A DNA stretch of 37,492 nt from Bacteroidales bacterium (GCA_025355465.1 JANXZO010000039.1:1-37492), one strand, 5' to 3'. Positions 1 through 9,277 are shown, numbered from the stretch's first letter. The notes: generated by a model not told the origin, from the letters alone. Program-made: numbers and translations.

Positions 1-81
1 CTTGGTCATCCAGTAATTTTGCGAATAAGGCAATTGATTGATGCCCGGGAAAATGTCAAATATTTTATTTTTTTGTATCAT
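1..81 (-). CDS. Partial hypothetical protein, N-terminal 27 codons
   Basis: An ATG at 81-79 on the minus strand opens a frame of 27 codons that runs off the window edge without a stop. The visible residues begin MIQKNKIFDIFPGINQ and then turn aromatic and polar (LPYSQNYWMTK). That reads like ordinary protein, but it is too short to assign a family and shows no signal peptide. It would be transcribed divergently from pepD, across a 108-base intergenic region. The coding call rests only on the open frame, a plausible residue mix and the divergent layout, so it is tentative. Confidence 0.35.
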   Translation of the reverse strand, partial: MIQKNKIFDIFPGINQLPYSQNYWMTK

Positions 82-127
82 TACATGTTGTTCGTTGCTA
101 TAGTTTCAGTAAATTTACCCACTTAGA

Positions 128-156
128 TTGGCAAAGTGCCATTTTTTTTACCTTTG
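128..156 (+). promoter_or_regulatory. Bacteroidetes-type promoter for pepD
   Basis: TACCTTTG at 149-156 matches the Bacteroidetes -7 element TAnnTTTG. A TTG at 128-130, 18 bases upstream, can serve as the -33 element. Transcription would begin near 162, leaving a leader of about 28 bases before the ATG at 190. Confidence 0.6.
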
Positions 157-189
157 AGCCAAACGAAAACACCTTAATTTCTTAATACT

Positions 190-1650
190 ATGAGCAACGA
201 CATCCGCAATCTCGAACCCAAAGACCTGTGGAAGAATTTCTACAGTCTTACCCGGATCCCCAGACCTTCCAAACATGAAGATAAAATTCAGGAGTTCATG
301 GTCGCCTTTGGTAAAAACCTTGGCCTCGAAACAATCAAGGATGAGGTAGGCAATGTAATTATTCGAAAACCTGCAACTCCGGGAATGGAGAACCGGAAAG
401 GTGTTATTCTTCAGGGTCATCTTGACATGGTGCCGCAAAAGAATACAGATAAAGTCCACGATTTCACAACCGATTTCATCGATGCACATGTGGATGGCGA
501 ATGGGTAAAAGCTACGGGAACAACCCTGGGTGCCGATAATGGAATGGGTGTAGCCGCCGCCATGGCTGTTCTCGAAGCAAAGGACATGGTACACGGACCC
601 GTCGAGGCACTTTTTACCTCCGATGAAGAGACCGGAATGACCGGAGCTACAAACCTGAAGCCTGGTGTTATCAAGGGAGACATCCTGATCAATATGGACT
701 CTGAAGACGAAGGAGAACTATATATTGGCTGTGCAGGCGGAACCAACGGTAATTTTAAATTCAACTATTTGGAAATGCCTGTTCCCGCCGGCCATGTAGC
801 CTGCAAAATCAGTCTCACCGGCCTTAAAGGCGGTCACAGCGGTGTTGACATTCACCTTGGCCGCGGTAATGCCAATAAGGTAATGAACCGTTTTCTGTGG
901 CAGGCTTCACATATACACGGATTAAGACTTTCATCCATCGACGGTGGCAGCCTTCGTAACGCCATCCCGCGTGAAGCTTTTGTTATTGTCAATGTTCCGG
1001 CCGAAAAAGCCGATGGTTTCCTGAAGGATCTGAAGGCATTTGAACAGACCGTTAGAAAAGAGCTTTCGGCGGTAGAGCCCGACATGAAGATGGAAGCTAC
1101 CCCTGCCGACCTGCCCAAATTTGTGATGGATGAAAAGAGCCAGAAAAACTTGCTGAATGCCGTTTATGCCTGCCCCAATGGTGTTATCCGAATGAGCAAC
1201 GAAATGCCCGGACTTGTTGAGACCTCAACCAACCTGGCCATTGTAAAGTCGGAAAATGGGGTGATCAGGATCCAATGTCTTCTCAGGAGTTCTGTCGACT
1301 CGGCCAAAGACGAACTGGAGCAGATGATGCAATGTGTGTTCGAAATGGCGGGTGCCGAGTTTGTTTTCGACGGGAAATACCCTGGCTGGAAACCAAATCC
1401 CGACTCCCCGATCCTGAAAACCATGCAGGAAATCTACAACCGTAAATTTGGAAAGATTCCGGAAATCAAAGCAATACATGCTGGTTTGGAATGCGGAATA
1501 CTTGGCGGCTCCTACCCGAACTGGGATATGATCTCCTTTGGTCCGACCATTCGTTATCCGCACTCACCAGATGAAAAGGTGAATATTGCCACAGTACAGA
1601 AATTCTGGGACTTTCTGGTTGCAACATTGAAGGATATTCCTGCAAAATAA
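190..1650 (+). CDS. pepD: Cytosolic aminoacyl-histidine dipeptidase (M20, PepD)
   Basis: This is a zinc metallopeptidase that hydrolyses dipeptides, including Xaa-His, in the cytoplasm. At 486 residues it is almost the length of E. coli PepD (485). All expected active-site residues are visible: H77 and D79 in GHLDM, bridging D116 in GADNG, catalytic E146 and ligand E147 in SDEETG, D170 in NMDSED, and H458 in YPHSPDE. The numbering is offset by a constant three residues from the E. coli enzyme. The dimerisation (lid) domain occupies roughly residues 200-390, beginning around GLKGGHSGVD. No signal peptide is present. The start is the first ATG downstream of a good TAnnTTTG promoter. The GH16 remnant begins only 9 bases downstream and may have been co-transcribed. 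Confidence 0.96.
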   Translation: MSNDIRNLEPKDLWKNFYSLTRIPRPSKHEDKIQEFMVAFGKNLGLETIKDEVGNVIIRKPATPGMENRKGVILQGHLDMVPQKNTDKVHDFTTDFIDAHVDGEWVKATGTTLGADNGMGVAAAMAVLEAKDMVHGPVEALFTSDEETGMTGATNLKPGVIKGDILINMDSEDEGELYIGCAGGTNGNFKFNYLEMPVPAGHVACKISLTGLKGGHSGVDIHLGRGNANKVMNRFLWQASHIHGLRLSSIDGGSLRNAIPREAFVIVNVPAEKADGFLKDLKAFEQTVRKELSAVEPDMKMEATPADLPKFVMDEKSQKNLLNAVYACPNGVIRMSNEMPGLVETSTNLAIVKSENGVIRIQCLLRSSVDSAKDELEQMMQCVFEMAGAEFVFDGKYPGWKPNPDSPILKTMQEIYNRKFGKIPEIKAIHAGLECGILGGSYPNWDMISFGPTIRYPHSPDEKVNIATVQKFWDFLVATLKDIPAK

Positions 1651-1659
1651 TCTTCACCC

Positions 1660-3379
1660 ATGCGGAATCTGATGATCCGCGGAATTCTATTTCAGATTTT
1701 CCTCTGCACTTTGATTGGTGCCAAAGCGCAGTACACCCCATTCGATGTAATCTATTGCCTCAACGGCGGGGAGAACAAATCAATTGGTATCCCCGCTGTC
1801 ATTCTTCCCAATCCCGTCGAAAAACCCGGATGGAACCTGATTTTCAGTGATGAATTCACAGGAAACAGCCTGGATCCGGTAAAATGGAATAAAAGCAATC
1901 CGATCGATGATGGTAATGGAAGCTGTGTCCGCAAATTTGCAGTGAATCCTGCCAACGTTTCCGTCAGCAACGGAAACGCTGTCATCTCAAATACTGCAGT
2001 CGAACTGATTCCAGGGTGCCTCGATGTGGCTCTGGGGCATCGGTGATCCGCTGAACCCGGGCGGCCCGGGTCCCTGGAATGAAATTGATGTATTCGAACT
2101 CAATGGTGCCAATGATAACATCGCCGACGGCACCTATCATTGGACATGGGACAACAAACATACCTCACAGGTGCAGTCAATTTACCTGACCGACAGCATT
2201 GGCAATTATGATCTTGCCGCAAACTAAACCACTTTCGGCCTGTTCTGGAGTCCCGATACCATCCGCTGGTTTATCAATAATGTAATGGTTAAGGAACTTG
2301 ACCAGCACAAGGTGCCCCCTTTCTGCCTTGATGCCGCCCATTACAGTCAGCCTCTGGCTCCCTTCTGTCTGCGTTTTGGCAGTGGACCAAACACGGTGGG
2401 AAACATGACTACGCTGGCCAATGCCGCGGACCTGCCCCAATCGATGCTCATCGATTATGTAAGGGTTTATAAGAAAACTGATGAAAAAGCCACACCCATC
2501 CTCACGACCGATGGAATCGCCCAGATGTGCATCGACACGCTCAATCCTGCTGCATCTGAAAAAATTCTTTGGGCACCTTACTATCCTGGAGTGACTTACG
2601 AATGGTCTGCCCCATGGTTTGATCTTTTCCCTGTTTCAACTACCATTCCCCAACTTCCCGGAAGAATGCTGGTCCGTGCGAAACCCGGGATCATTCCAAA
2701 CCAGTTTTACCCGGTTTATCTCAAAGCTACATTTCCGGACACCCTGAATGAATTTGATACGCTTATGGTATACCTTCCCGGGTCACCGCCTCCCCTGCCT
2801 CAGCTCAACTTTGCTTTCGCACAAATAGATACGCTCTGTTACTTTGAAATCAGAAAACCCGCATTCTCATCACTTTCCCGGGCAGAGTATAGCACCAACG
2901 GTGGGGCGGCCTGGGTACCTGCCCGCCTAGTTCAGACCACCGACGGACCATTTTTCTGCTTCGACACCGTAAGACCAGAAACCTCCCTCACCAAGGCCTG
3001 GCGGGAGTGGAATGGATGCGGGGTTTCTCCAGAAATCCGGGCAACAATTACAACCCCTGTTCCCACAACAGGATGCAGATGGCCTGCCGGCTTAAACGAA
3101 AACAATGAAAATCTGGGTGTTGACGCATCGCAGGGAATCTCAGTCTCCCCCTGTCCCGTTGTCGATAAACTGACCGTCGATCTTGGTTCTTCAACTGACG
3201 CCACGACTCAAAACATCCGCCTTGAAATCTTTGATCTGGCCGGAAAACGCATCGTTTCTGTGTCCCTTGCACATGGAATCAATACGCTGAACCTGAGTGT
3301 AATAAAACCAGGAATGTTCTTCATCCGCATCATTGGTAACAAGGGAGTCCTTTTTTACAAGAAATGGATCAAACAGTGA
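1660..3379 (+). pseudogene. GH16 beta-glucanase-like protein with T9SS C-terminal domain, broken
   Basis: The reading frame begins with a signal peptide (MRNLMIRGILFQIFLCTLIGAKAQ) followed by a typical GH16 N-terminal strand, LIFSDEFTGNSLDPVKWNKS. Frame 1 ends at 2046. The family resumes in frame 2 at about 2009 (FQGASMWLWGIGDP) and carries the intact catalytic motif NEIDVFEL (ExDxxE, around 2081-2104). An in-frame TAA at 2225-2227 then interrupts it, and the frame continues open to 3379. Between NAVISNTAVEL and FQGASMWLWG the usual segment of about 40 residues with the YGxFE-type strand appears to be missing, so the first lesion looks like a deletion rather than a simple frameshift. The last 60 or so residues (LEIFDLAGKRIVS to YKKWIKQ) form a type A T9SS sorting domain, so the ancestral protein was secreted or anchored at the cell surface. 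Assembly error is an alternative, but two independent lesions favour real decay. Confidence 0.8.
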
Positions 3380-3401
3380 TTTTGAAATGATGAAAATATT
3401 T

Positions 3402-3431
3402 TTTGTTATTTAGTTTTTTTACGTACATTTG
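3402..3431 (+). promoter_or_regulatory. Promoter for rpmH
   Basis: A TTTG at 3402-3405 and a TACATTTG at 3424-3431, separated by 18 bases, fit the Bacteroidetes -33/-7 consensus. The predicted transcript starts near 3437, about 17 bases before the rpmH ATG. Confidence 0.7.
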
Positions 3432-3453
3432 CAGTCCCAAAAAAATTACCACA

Positions 3454-3615
3454 ATGACAAAGAGAACATACCAGCCGTCGAACAGGAAGAGGAAGAACAA
3501 ACATGGTTTCCGGGAAAGAATGGCGACTGCCAACGGTCGTAAAGTGCTTGCAGCCAGAAGGGCCAAGGGCAGAAAAAAGCTGACCGTTTCCGACGAGTAC
3601 CTGGACAAGGAATAA
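3454..3615 (+). CDS. rpmH: 50S ribosomal protein L34
   Basis: This 53-residue, very basic protein begins [20 protein letters not shown] and contains the L34 core [20 protein letters not shown]. It binds 23S rRNA in the large subunit. The C-terminal tail [12 protein letters not shown] is a little longer than the E. coli protein (46 residues). An in-frame upstream start at 3403 would lie inside the promoter, so the ATG at 3454 is chosen. rnpA and yidC, the usual neighbours in many bacteria, are not adjacent. A strong terminator follows at 3670-3702, so this appears to be a single-gene transcript. Confidence 0.97.
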   Translation: MTKRTYQPSNRKRKNKHGFRERMATANGRKVLAARRAKGRKKLTVSDEYLDKE

Positions 3616-3669
3616 TTTTTCTGTCATTGATCGATAGGTTCAATCAGAATTTTACGCAATTTTGTATAG

Positions 3670-3702
3670 AAAAGAAGATAAGTTCATTATCTTCTTTTTT
3701 TA
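3670..3702 (+). terminator. Rho-independent terminator after rpmH
   Basis: A perfect 12-bp stem has arms at 3670-3681 (AAAAGAAGATAA) and 3687-3698, enclosing the 5-base loop GTTCA, and is followed by a T-rich run. The A-rich left flank and T-rich right flank make it formally usable from both strands, but only a plus-strand gene ends here. Confidence 0.85.
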
Positions 3703-3732
3703 TTTTATCCAATCCGATAACGATACATTCCC

Positions 3733-6174
3733 ATGAAAAAAATTGATTTCAAGAATTGGCTTCCATATCTTGGAGCTATTGGTATTTTCCTGGTCATCAC
3801 AATGATCTATTTCTCTCCGTTGCTTGAAGGAAAAAGGATTCTGCAGAGCGACATCATTAATTTCCAGGGGATGTCGAAAGAGATTGTTGATTTCAGGACT
3901 TCAACCGGGCAGGAACCACTCTGGACCAACTCCATGTTCGGCGGAATGCCGGCCTACCAGATCTCGGCAGTTTACAGCTCGAACCTGATCGGGTTTCTCG
4001 ACAAGATTTTCACCCTGAACCTTCCGCATCCGGCCAACCTCGTATTCCTGTACTTTATCGGGTTCTTCATTTTGCTCCTTATCATGCGGGTCGATCCATG
4101 GCTTGCCATTGTAGGGGCAATAGCCTTTGCCTTTTCCTCCTATTTCTTTATCATCATCGAAGCAGGACATAATTCGAAAGCCCATGCCATCGGCTACATG
4201 GCTCCGGTTATTGCCGGCATCATACTCACCCTGCGACGCAAATACCTCTGGGGCGGCATTTTAACGGCCATTTTTCTCTCGCTGGAGGTGAAAGCGAACC
4301 ATCCGCAGATCACCTATTACCTTGCCATCATTGCCCTCCTGCTGGGATTGTTTAAACTCATTCACGCGATACGATTCAGAGAATTGGCGCCTTTTTTCAC
4401 CGCCGTGGGAGTTCTCGTCATCGCCCTGACATTCGCGGTGCTTACGAACCTTACCAGCCTCTGGGCTACCTATGAATACGGGAAATATACCATCAGGGGA
4501 AAATCAGAACTTACAACCGAAAAACAGAACCGTACTTCCGGACTGGACAAAGATTACGCCACACAATGGAGCTATGGCATCGGCGAGTCGATGACGCTCA
4601 TGTTCCCAAACTATTATGGAGGTTCTTCAAGTGTTAAACTGGGAGACGGTTCGGAGATTGTAAAGGCAATGAAATCCAACAACATTGACGACGCCACAAT
4701 CAAACAGTTCACCAGTTCGCCGGTTCCATTCATGTATTGGGGAAACCAGCCATTTACCTCAGGCCCGGTGTACATAGGAGCCATCATTTGTTTCCTTTTC
4801 CTCCTTGGACTAATCATCGTAAAAGGTCCGATCAAATGGTGGTTGCTTGCAGCAACGCTCCTGTCGCTTGTTTTATCGTGGGGACATAATCTGATGCCGG
4901 TTACCGAATTCTTCCTTAACTGGGTACCCGGATATAATAAATTCAGGGCGGTCTCCATGATCCTCGTGATTGCGGAATTCACAATGCCATTGCTCGGTAT
5001 TTTGGCTGTAAAAGTCCTGGTAGAACAAAAGGAGGAACAAAAACGGATTTTCCAGGGACTTCAGATTGCCTTCGCAATCACCGGGGGCATCAGTTTACTC
5101 TTTGCACTTTTTCCCGGCATGTTCCTCGATTTTGTTGGCAATACGGATAAAAACTTTGCCACTCAGCTCCCCGATTGGTTTATGCAGGCAGTGCGCGTTG
5201 AACGAAAAAATATGCTCCGTACCGATGCCATCCGTGCACTGGTAATGATCGTGATATCAGCCGGAGCGCTTTGGGCTGTGCTTTTCAACAAGATCAAAAA
5301 GGAGTATGCCTATATCGGCATCGTATTAATGATTCTGGGCGATATGTTTTGGGTAAACAAACATTACCTGAACGATGCAAGCTTTACTTCGAAGTCGAAA
5401 GTCGAAAATCCCTTCGAGCCCTCAGCAGCCGATACCCAGATCCTGCAGGATAAAGACCCTGATTTCCGGGTGATAAACCTCACTACGAACACCTTCAACG
5501 ATGCCTCCACATCTTACTACCACAAATCCATTGGAGGCTACCACGGGGCAAAACTCCGCCGGTATCAGGAACTGATCGAAAACCAGATCAGCAAGAACAA
5601 CATGGCAGTTATGAATATGCTGAACACCAAATATTTTATCATTCCTGATGCAAACAAACAACCAGTGGCACAACTCAACCCCGGTGCCCTCGGTAATGCC
5701 TGGTTCGTCAGCGCCGTTCAGATGGCCGGCAATGCCGATGCCGAGATCAATGCCCTTACCGGATTCAAACCCGATTCTGTGGCCATTGTTGACACGCAGT
5801 TTGCTGATAACCTCAAGCACTTCTCACCGGCCAGGGACACACTCGATTACATCAAACTCGACACCTACGCACCCAATGCATTGACATACCACTACCGTAC
5901 AAAAAATGCAGGATTGGCTGTGTTTTCGGAGATCTATTATCCCAAAGGATGGAACGCCTACGTTGACGGAACACCTGCTCCGCATTTCCGCGCAAATTAT
6001 GTTCTTCGCGCCATGGTGCTGCCTGCCGGCGACCACAAGGTTGAATTCAGGTTTGAACCCAGTGTTTACCGGGTTGGCGAAAAGGTATCCCTAATCAGCT
6101 CAATCCTGCTTATCCTCCTGGTCGTCGGCCTGGGTGGCATGGAAATCAGGAAATCGCTGAAATCACAGGAATGA
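3733..6174 (+). CDS. YfhO family integral membrane protein (GT-C-like fold)
   Basis: This 813-residue protein has a short cytoplasmic N-terminus and many hydrophobic segments (for example WLPYLGAIGIFLVITMIYF near residues 10-28, and a run between about 95 and 250). It has a periplasmic-type C-terminal part and a last membrane segment near VSLISSILLILLVVGLGGM. The first extracellular loop carries SDIINFQGMSKEI and LWTNSMFGGMPAYQIS, typical of the YfhO family (PF09586). Its Firmicutes members take part in lipid-linked sugar transfer to cell-wall polymers. The exact donor and acceptor here are unknown. The stop codon overlaps the start of the next gene by four bases (ATGA), which indicates translational coupling with the glycosyltransferase and a joint role in surface glycan synthesis. 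Confidence 0.85.
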   Translation: MKKIDFKNWLPYLGAIGIFLVITMIYFSPLLEGKRILQSDIINFQGMSKEIVDFRTSTGQEPLWTNSMFGGMPAYQISAVYSSNLIGFLDKIFTLNLPHPANLVFLYFIGFFILLLIMRVDPWLAIVGAIAFAFSSYFFIIIEAGHNSKAHAIGYMAPVIAGIILTLRRKYLWGGILTAIFLSLEVKANHPQITYYLAIIALLLGLFKLIHAIRFRELAPFFTAVGVLVIALTFAVLTNLTSLWATYEYGKYTIRGKSELTTEKQNRTSGLDKDYATQWSYGIGESMTLMFPNYYGGSSSVKLGDGSEIVKAMKSNNIDDATIKQFTSSPVPFMYWGNQPFTSGPVYIGAIICFLFLLGLIIVKGPIKWWLLAATLLSLVLSWGHNLMPVTEFFLNWVPGYNKFRAVSMILVIAEFTMPLLGILAVKVLVEQKEEQKRIFQGLQIAFAITGGISLLFALFPGMFLDFVGNTDKNFATQLPDWFMQAVRVERKNMLRTDAIRALVMIVISAGALWAVLFNKIKKEYAYIGIVLMILGDMFWVNKHYLNDASFTSKSKVENPFEPSAADTQILQDKDPDFRVINLTTNTFNDASTSYYHKSIGGYHGAKLRRYQELIENQISKNNMAVMNMLNTKYFIIPDANKQPVAQLNPGALGNAWFVSAVQMAGNADAEINALTGFKPDSVAIVDTQFADNLKHFSPARDTLDYIKLDTYAPNALTYHYRTKNAGLAVFSEIYYPKGWNAYVDGTPAPHFRANYVLRAMVLPAGDHKVEFRFEPSVYRVGEKVSLISSILLILLVVGLGGMEIRKSLKSQE

Positions 6175-7475
6175 AACGAGCACTGATCATCAGCTATTAC
6201 TGGCCCCCGAGCGGTGGTGCCGGCGTGCAACGGTGGCTGAAGTTCGTGAAATACATGCGGGGTTATGGCTGGGAACCCGTGGTTTACACCCCCGAAAATC
6301 CTGAATATCCTGAGTCGGACCCATCGCTTTTCAACGATGTACCAAAAGACCTTGAGGTTCTGAAATCCCCTATCTGGGAACCCTACAATGCCTACAAAAG
6401 ATTTCTCGGTCAGAAGAAAGAGGAGAAAATAAATGCTGCTTTTCTGACTGAGAAAACGAAAAACCGGACCCTTGAGGATATCTCTGTCTGGATCCGTGGG
6501 AATTTCTTCATCCCTGACGCACGGAAATTCTGGATCAAACCTTCTGTCAAATTCCTTGGCACCTATCTTAAAAACCACCCGGTTGAGGCGATCATCTCAA
6601 CCGGACCGCCCCACAGCATGCACCTCATCGCCATGCCGCTGGCACAACGGTTCGGCATACCATGGCTGGCAGACTTCCGCGACCCGTGGACCAACATCGA
6701 TTTTTATAAAGATCTGAAACTTTCATGGTGGGCGGATGCAAAACATCATCAGTTGGAAAAGAGAGTCCTGGAAAAAGCAGTTGCCGTTACAGTTATCAGC
6801 GAATCCATGGCATCCGATTTCAGGAAAATTCTGACCCGACACTACGATGTGATTACGAATGGATATGACCTTGGCGACATTGACAACACAACAGCGGTGA
6901 TACCCGACAAAAAATTTTCCATCGCCCACATCGGCACCCTTGTGAGTAGCCGAAACCCGATTACTCTGTGGATGGCCCTGAAGGAGTTGACTTCAGAAAA
7001 CGGGAATCTGGCAGCTGATCTGGAGATAAAACTGGTAGGAAAAGTCGATGTTCAGGTTACCCGGTCACTGGAGGAATACGGGCTCAATAAATTCGTCCAT
7101 CGCATAAACTACATGCCACACAACGAGGTATTAGAGTGTCAGCGACAGTCGCAAGTCCTTCTGTTGATTATCAACAACACGCCGAATGCTAAAATGATAC
7201 TTACAGGAAAGTTTTTTGAATACCTTGCAGCCCGGCGCCCCATTCTCTGCCTTGGACCCGAAGATGGCGATGCAGCAAGGATCCTCAAGGATACAAATGC
7301 CGGACTCCTTTCAACATTCGGGGATTCAGCCACCATGAAGAAAAATATTCTTTCCCTCTACCGCGATTTTAATTCCGGAAAATTAAAGTCAGATAGCAGG
7401 AATATCAGCAAATACTCAAGAAAGGAGCTGACAAGGGATTTATGTAGCGTCCTCGACCGGATGTCCATCCGTTAA
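6171..7475 (+). CDS. Glycosyltransferase family 4-like protein
   Basis: This 434-residue protein has a GT-B fold. The N-terminus, ALIISYYWPPSGGAGVQRWLKF, is the glycine-rich donor/acceptor loop seen in GT4 enzymes. Further motifs are STGPPHSMHL, WLADFRDPWTN and, near the C-terminus, GKFFEYLAARRPILCLGP, the GT4 nucleotide-sugar binding region. It has no membrane segment, so it acts on the cytoplasmic side. It overlaps the YfhO-family gene by four bases, so the two are very likely one operon in glycan assembly. Its 3' end overlaps the convergent MATE gene by 36 bases. Donor sugar and acceptor cannot be read from the sequence. Confidence 0.87.
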   Translation: MKRALIISYYWPPSGGAGVQRWLKFVKYMRGYGWEPVVYTPENPEYPESDPSLFNDVPKDLEVLKSPIWEPYNAYKRFLGQKKEEKINAAFLTEKTKNRTLEDISVWIRGNFFIPDARKFWIKPSVKFLGTYLKNHPVEAIISTGPPHSMHLIAMPLAQRFGIPWLADFRDPWTNIDFYKDLKLSWWADAKHHQLEKRVLEKAVAVTVISESMASDFRKILTRHYDVITNGYDLGDIDNTTAVIPDKKFSIAHIGTLVSSRNPITLWMALKELTSENGNLAADLEIKLVGKVDVQVTRSLEEYGLNKFVHRINYMPHNEVLECQRQSQVLLLIINNTPNAKMILTGKFFEYLAARRPILCLGPEDGDAARILKDTNAGLLSTFGDSATMKKNILSLYRDFNSGKLKSDSRNISKYSRKELTRDLCSVLDRMSIR

Positions 7476-8834
7476 CGGCTTCGCGTTCTGCGATTTGTAT
7501 TTTTCAACCCCCATTGTTTTCCACCTCCCCAGGGTATAGTACCAATAGTAAAGAACCACGCCAGCCAGCCAGCCAATGGGAATCGACCACCAGATTCCAT
7601 CAACCCCGATAGCCGGATTTTTTGACATGAAATAGGCTACGGGTATCCGCACCAGCCACAGTGCAAACAAACTGATAAACATAGGGACGAAAGTATCGCC
7701 CGCCCCTCTGAGGAGGCCATTGATCACAAACATTACCGAAAACAGGATATAGAAAGAACCGATAATCTTCAGATAGTCCTGTCCCATTTCAATAACCACG
7801 TTATCGGAGGTAAACATCATCATTAACGGTCGGCCGAATAGCACTGTAACGATCGATATTACCAGCGAGAGTCCACTCGTCATGATAAGTGTTGCCCTAA
7901 GCCCGGCCTTCACCCGGTCGGGTCGGTTAGCTCCAAGGTTCTGCCCCACAAATGTCGACAAAGCGACTGCAAAACTCATGGCCGGCATGGCAGCGAACAT
8001 GTCAATCCTTCCGGCAGCGCTGTAAGCAGCATTGGCATCTACCCCAAACCGGTTTACGACCCAGTACAACGCGACCATCCCTACAGCGACAAAAGTTTGC
8101 TGAAAACCCGTGGGCAATCCGATCTTGATGCTCTTAAAGAAAATATCTCTGTCGAAAGTAAGATTACTCAGAGAGAAAGTTACCACTTTGTGGTATTTAT
8201 TCAGGTAGATTATCTGCGCAATAAAGGCGGTTCCCTCCGCAATTACTGTTGCCAGCGCAACCCCGGCAACGCCCCAATGGAAAACGGGAACGAATATCAG
8301 GTCGAGTACAACATTTAGCCCCACTGAACCGATAAGAAAATAAAGCGGGGTCTTTGAATCTCCCAGTCCGCGCAAAATGGCACTTGTTCCATTATACCCA
8401 AAAAGAAAGATCAGTCCCGCAAAGAATATTACAAGAAACTGTTTTGCCTGTGGTATGATGGCAGGGGAAAGGTTGATCAAGCTAAAGATCAAGTCTGTGA
8501 GGAGGATTCCTAAACCTGTCGCCACCAGCGACACAAAAAACAGGAAGATATACATGGTGTTGATTGCGCGTTTCACCTTTTCAATGTCCTTGGCTCCAAA
8601 ATATTGTGAAACAACGACGGTAAAACCCATTGTAATACCTATGATGAAAGAGATGAGCAGAAAGATGATGGGGCCGCTGGTGCCTACCGCCGCGAGGGCC
8701 TCCTTCCCAATGTACTTGCCCACAATGATGCTGTCGACAACATTGTACATCTGCTGAAACACATTACCAAGCAACATCGGAATTGCAAATTTCAGGATCA
8801 ACCTGCCTTCATTGCCGGTACTTAAGTCTTTCAT
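7440..8834 (-). CDS. MATE family efflux transporter (NorM/DinF-like)
   Basis: This 464-residue, highly hydrophobic protein has about 12 membrane segments in two similar halves. It begins MKDLSTGNEGRLILKFAIPMLLGNVFQQMYNVVDSIIVG, the standard MATE opening. The second half starts around IFFKSIKIGLPTGFQQTFVA. The family exports cationic drugs or metabolites using a Na+ or H+ gradient; the substrate here is unknown. The reading frame extends to 7440, overlapping the convergent glycosyltransferase by 36 bases. The gene is transcribed divergently from rnpB, with its own -7 element at 8891-8898. Confidence 0.92.
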   Translation of the reverse strand: MKDLSTGNEGRLILKFAIPMLLGNVFQQMYNVVDSIIVGKYIGKEALAAVGTSGPIIFLLISFIIGITMGFTVVVSQYFGAKDIEKVKRAINTMYIFLFFVSLVATGLGILLTDLIFSLINLSPAIIPQAKQFLVIFFAGLIFLFGYNGTSAILRGLGDSKTPLYFLIGSVGLNVVLDLIFVPVFHWGVAGVALATVIAEGTAFIAQIIYLNKYHKVVTFSLSNLTFDRDIFFKSIKIGLPTGFQQTFVAVGMVALYWVVNRFGVDANAAYSAAGRIDMFAAMPAMSFAVALSTFVGQNLGANRPDRVKAGLRATLIMTSGLSLVISIVTVLFGRPLMMMFTSDNVVIEMGQDYLKIIGSFYILFSVMFVINGLLRGAGDTFVPMFISLFALWLVRIPVAYFMSKNPAIGVDGIWWSIPIGWLAGVVLYYWYYTLGRWKTMGVEKYKSQNAKPLTDGHPVEDAT

Positions 8835-8890
8835 AAGCGGGAGCCGCGGGTCTGAAGCGTAAATGGAATCTCAACGCGGAATCGGATCGA

Positions 8891-8898
8891 CAAAGGTA
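8891..8898 (-). promoter_or_regulatory. -7 element for the MATE gene
   Basis: The plus-strand sequence CAAAGGTA reads TACCTTTG on the minus strand, an exact TAnnTTTG. It lies 56 bases before the MATE ATG. No clear -33 TTTG is seen. Confidence 0.5.
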
Positions 8899-8920
8899 CC
8901 CAGAATTACCGGAATATTCG

Positions 8921-8928
8921 TAATTTTG
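8921..8928 (+). promoter_or_regulatory. -7 element for rnpB
   Basis: TAATTTTG matches TAnnTTTG and ends 3 bases before the P1 helix of RNase P RNA begins, which is the spacing expected if the transcript starts at or near the mature 5' end. It is back to back with the MATE promoter, only 22 bases away. Confidence 0.6.
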
Positions 8929-8931
8929 CCC

Positions 8932-9277
8932 AACAACAGTTCGTTCTGTCGCTCCATGCTAAATGGGGAGGAAAGTCGGGACAACGCAGAGCGCCATGCT
9001 TCCTAACAGGAAGGATCTGGATAAAACCGGGGACAGCGAGTGCCACAGAAAATAACCGCCCGGCTTACCGGGTAAGGGTGAAAACGCGGTGTAAGAGACC
9101 ACGGTCAGGCCGGGCAACCTGCCTGAGGGGTAAACCTCATGGGTTGAAAGACCAAGTATACCGGCTGCCAAGGGCTGCTCGCCCGATGCCGGAGGGTAGG
9201 TTGCTAAAACCTGTCGGTGACGCCAGGTGCAGATAAATGACAGATTAAAACAGAATCCCGCTTACAGAACTGTTGTT
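8932..9277 (+). ncRNA. rnpB: RNase P RNA, bacterial class A
   Basis: This is the catalytic RNA that trims 5' leaders from pre-tRNA. Conserved blocks appear in the right order: GAGGAAAGT (from 8969), ACAGAAAATAACCGCC (from 9045), GGTAAGGGTGAAA (from 9070), GTGTAAGAGACCAC (from 9090), then AGATAAATGACAG (9232 on) and ACAGAATCCCGCTTACAG near the 3' end. The ends pair perfectly as helix P1, 8932-8942 (AACAACAGTTC) with 9267-9277, and this fixes the boundaries. Helix P4 forms between AAG-U-CGGGA at 8973-8981 and UCCCGCUU at 9256-9263, with the conserved bulged U at 8976. A run of eight T follows P1 (9276-9283), so the 3' end may also act as an intrinsic terminator. The small open frame on the opposite strand is a chance shadow. 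Confidence 0.96.

Noticed and set aside
8959-9171. Minus-strand open frame of 70 codons
   Set aside because: It lies entirely inside the RNase P RNA gene, whose conserved structure explains the sequence.
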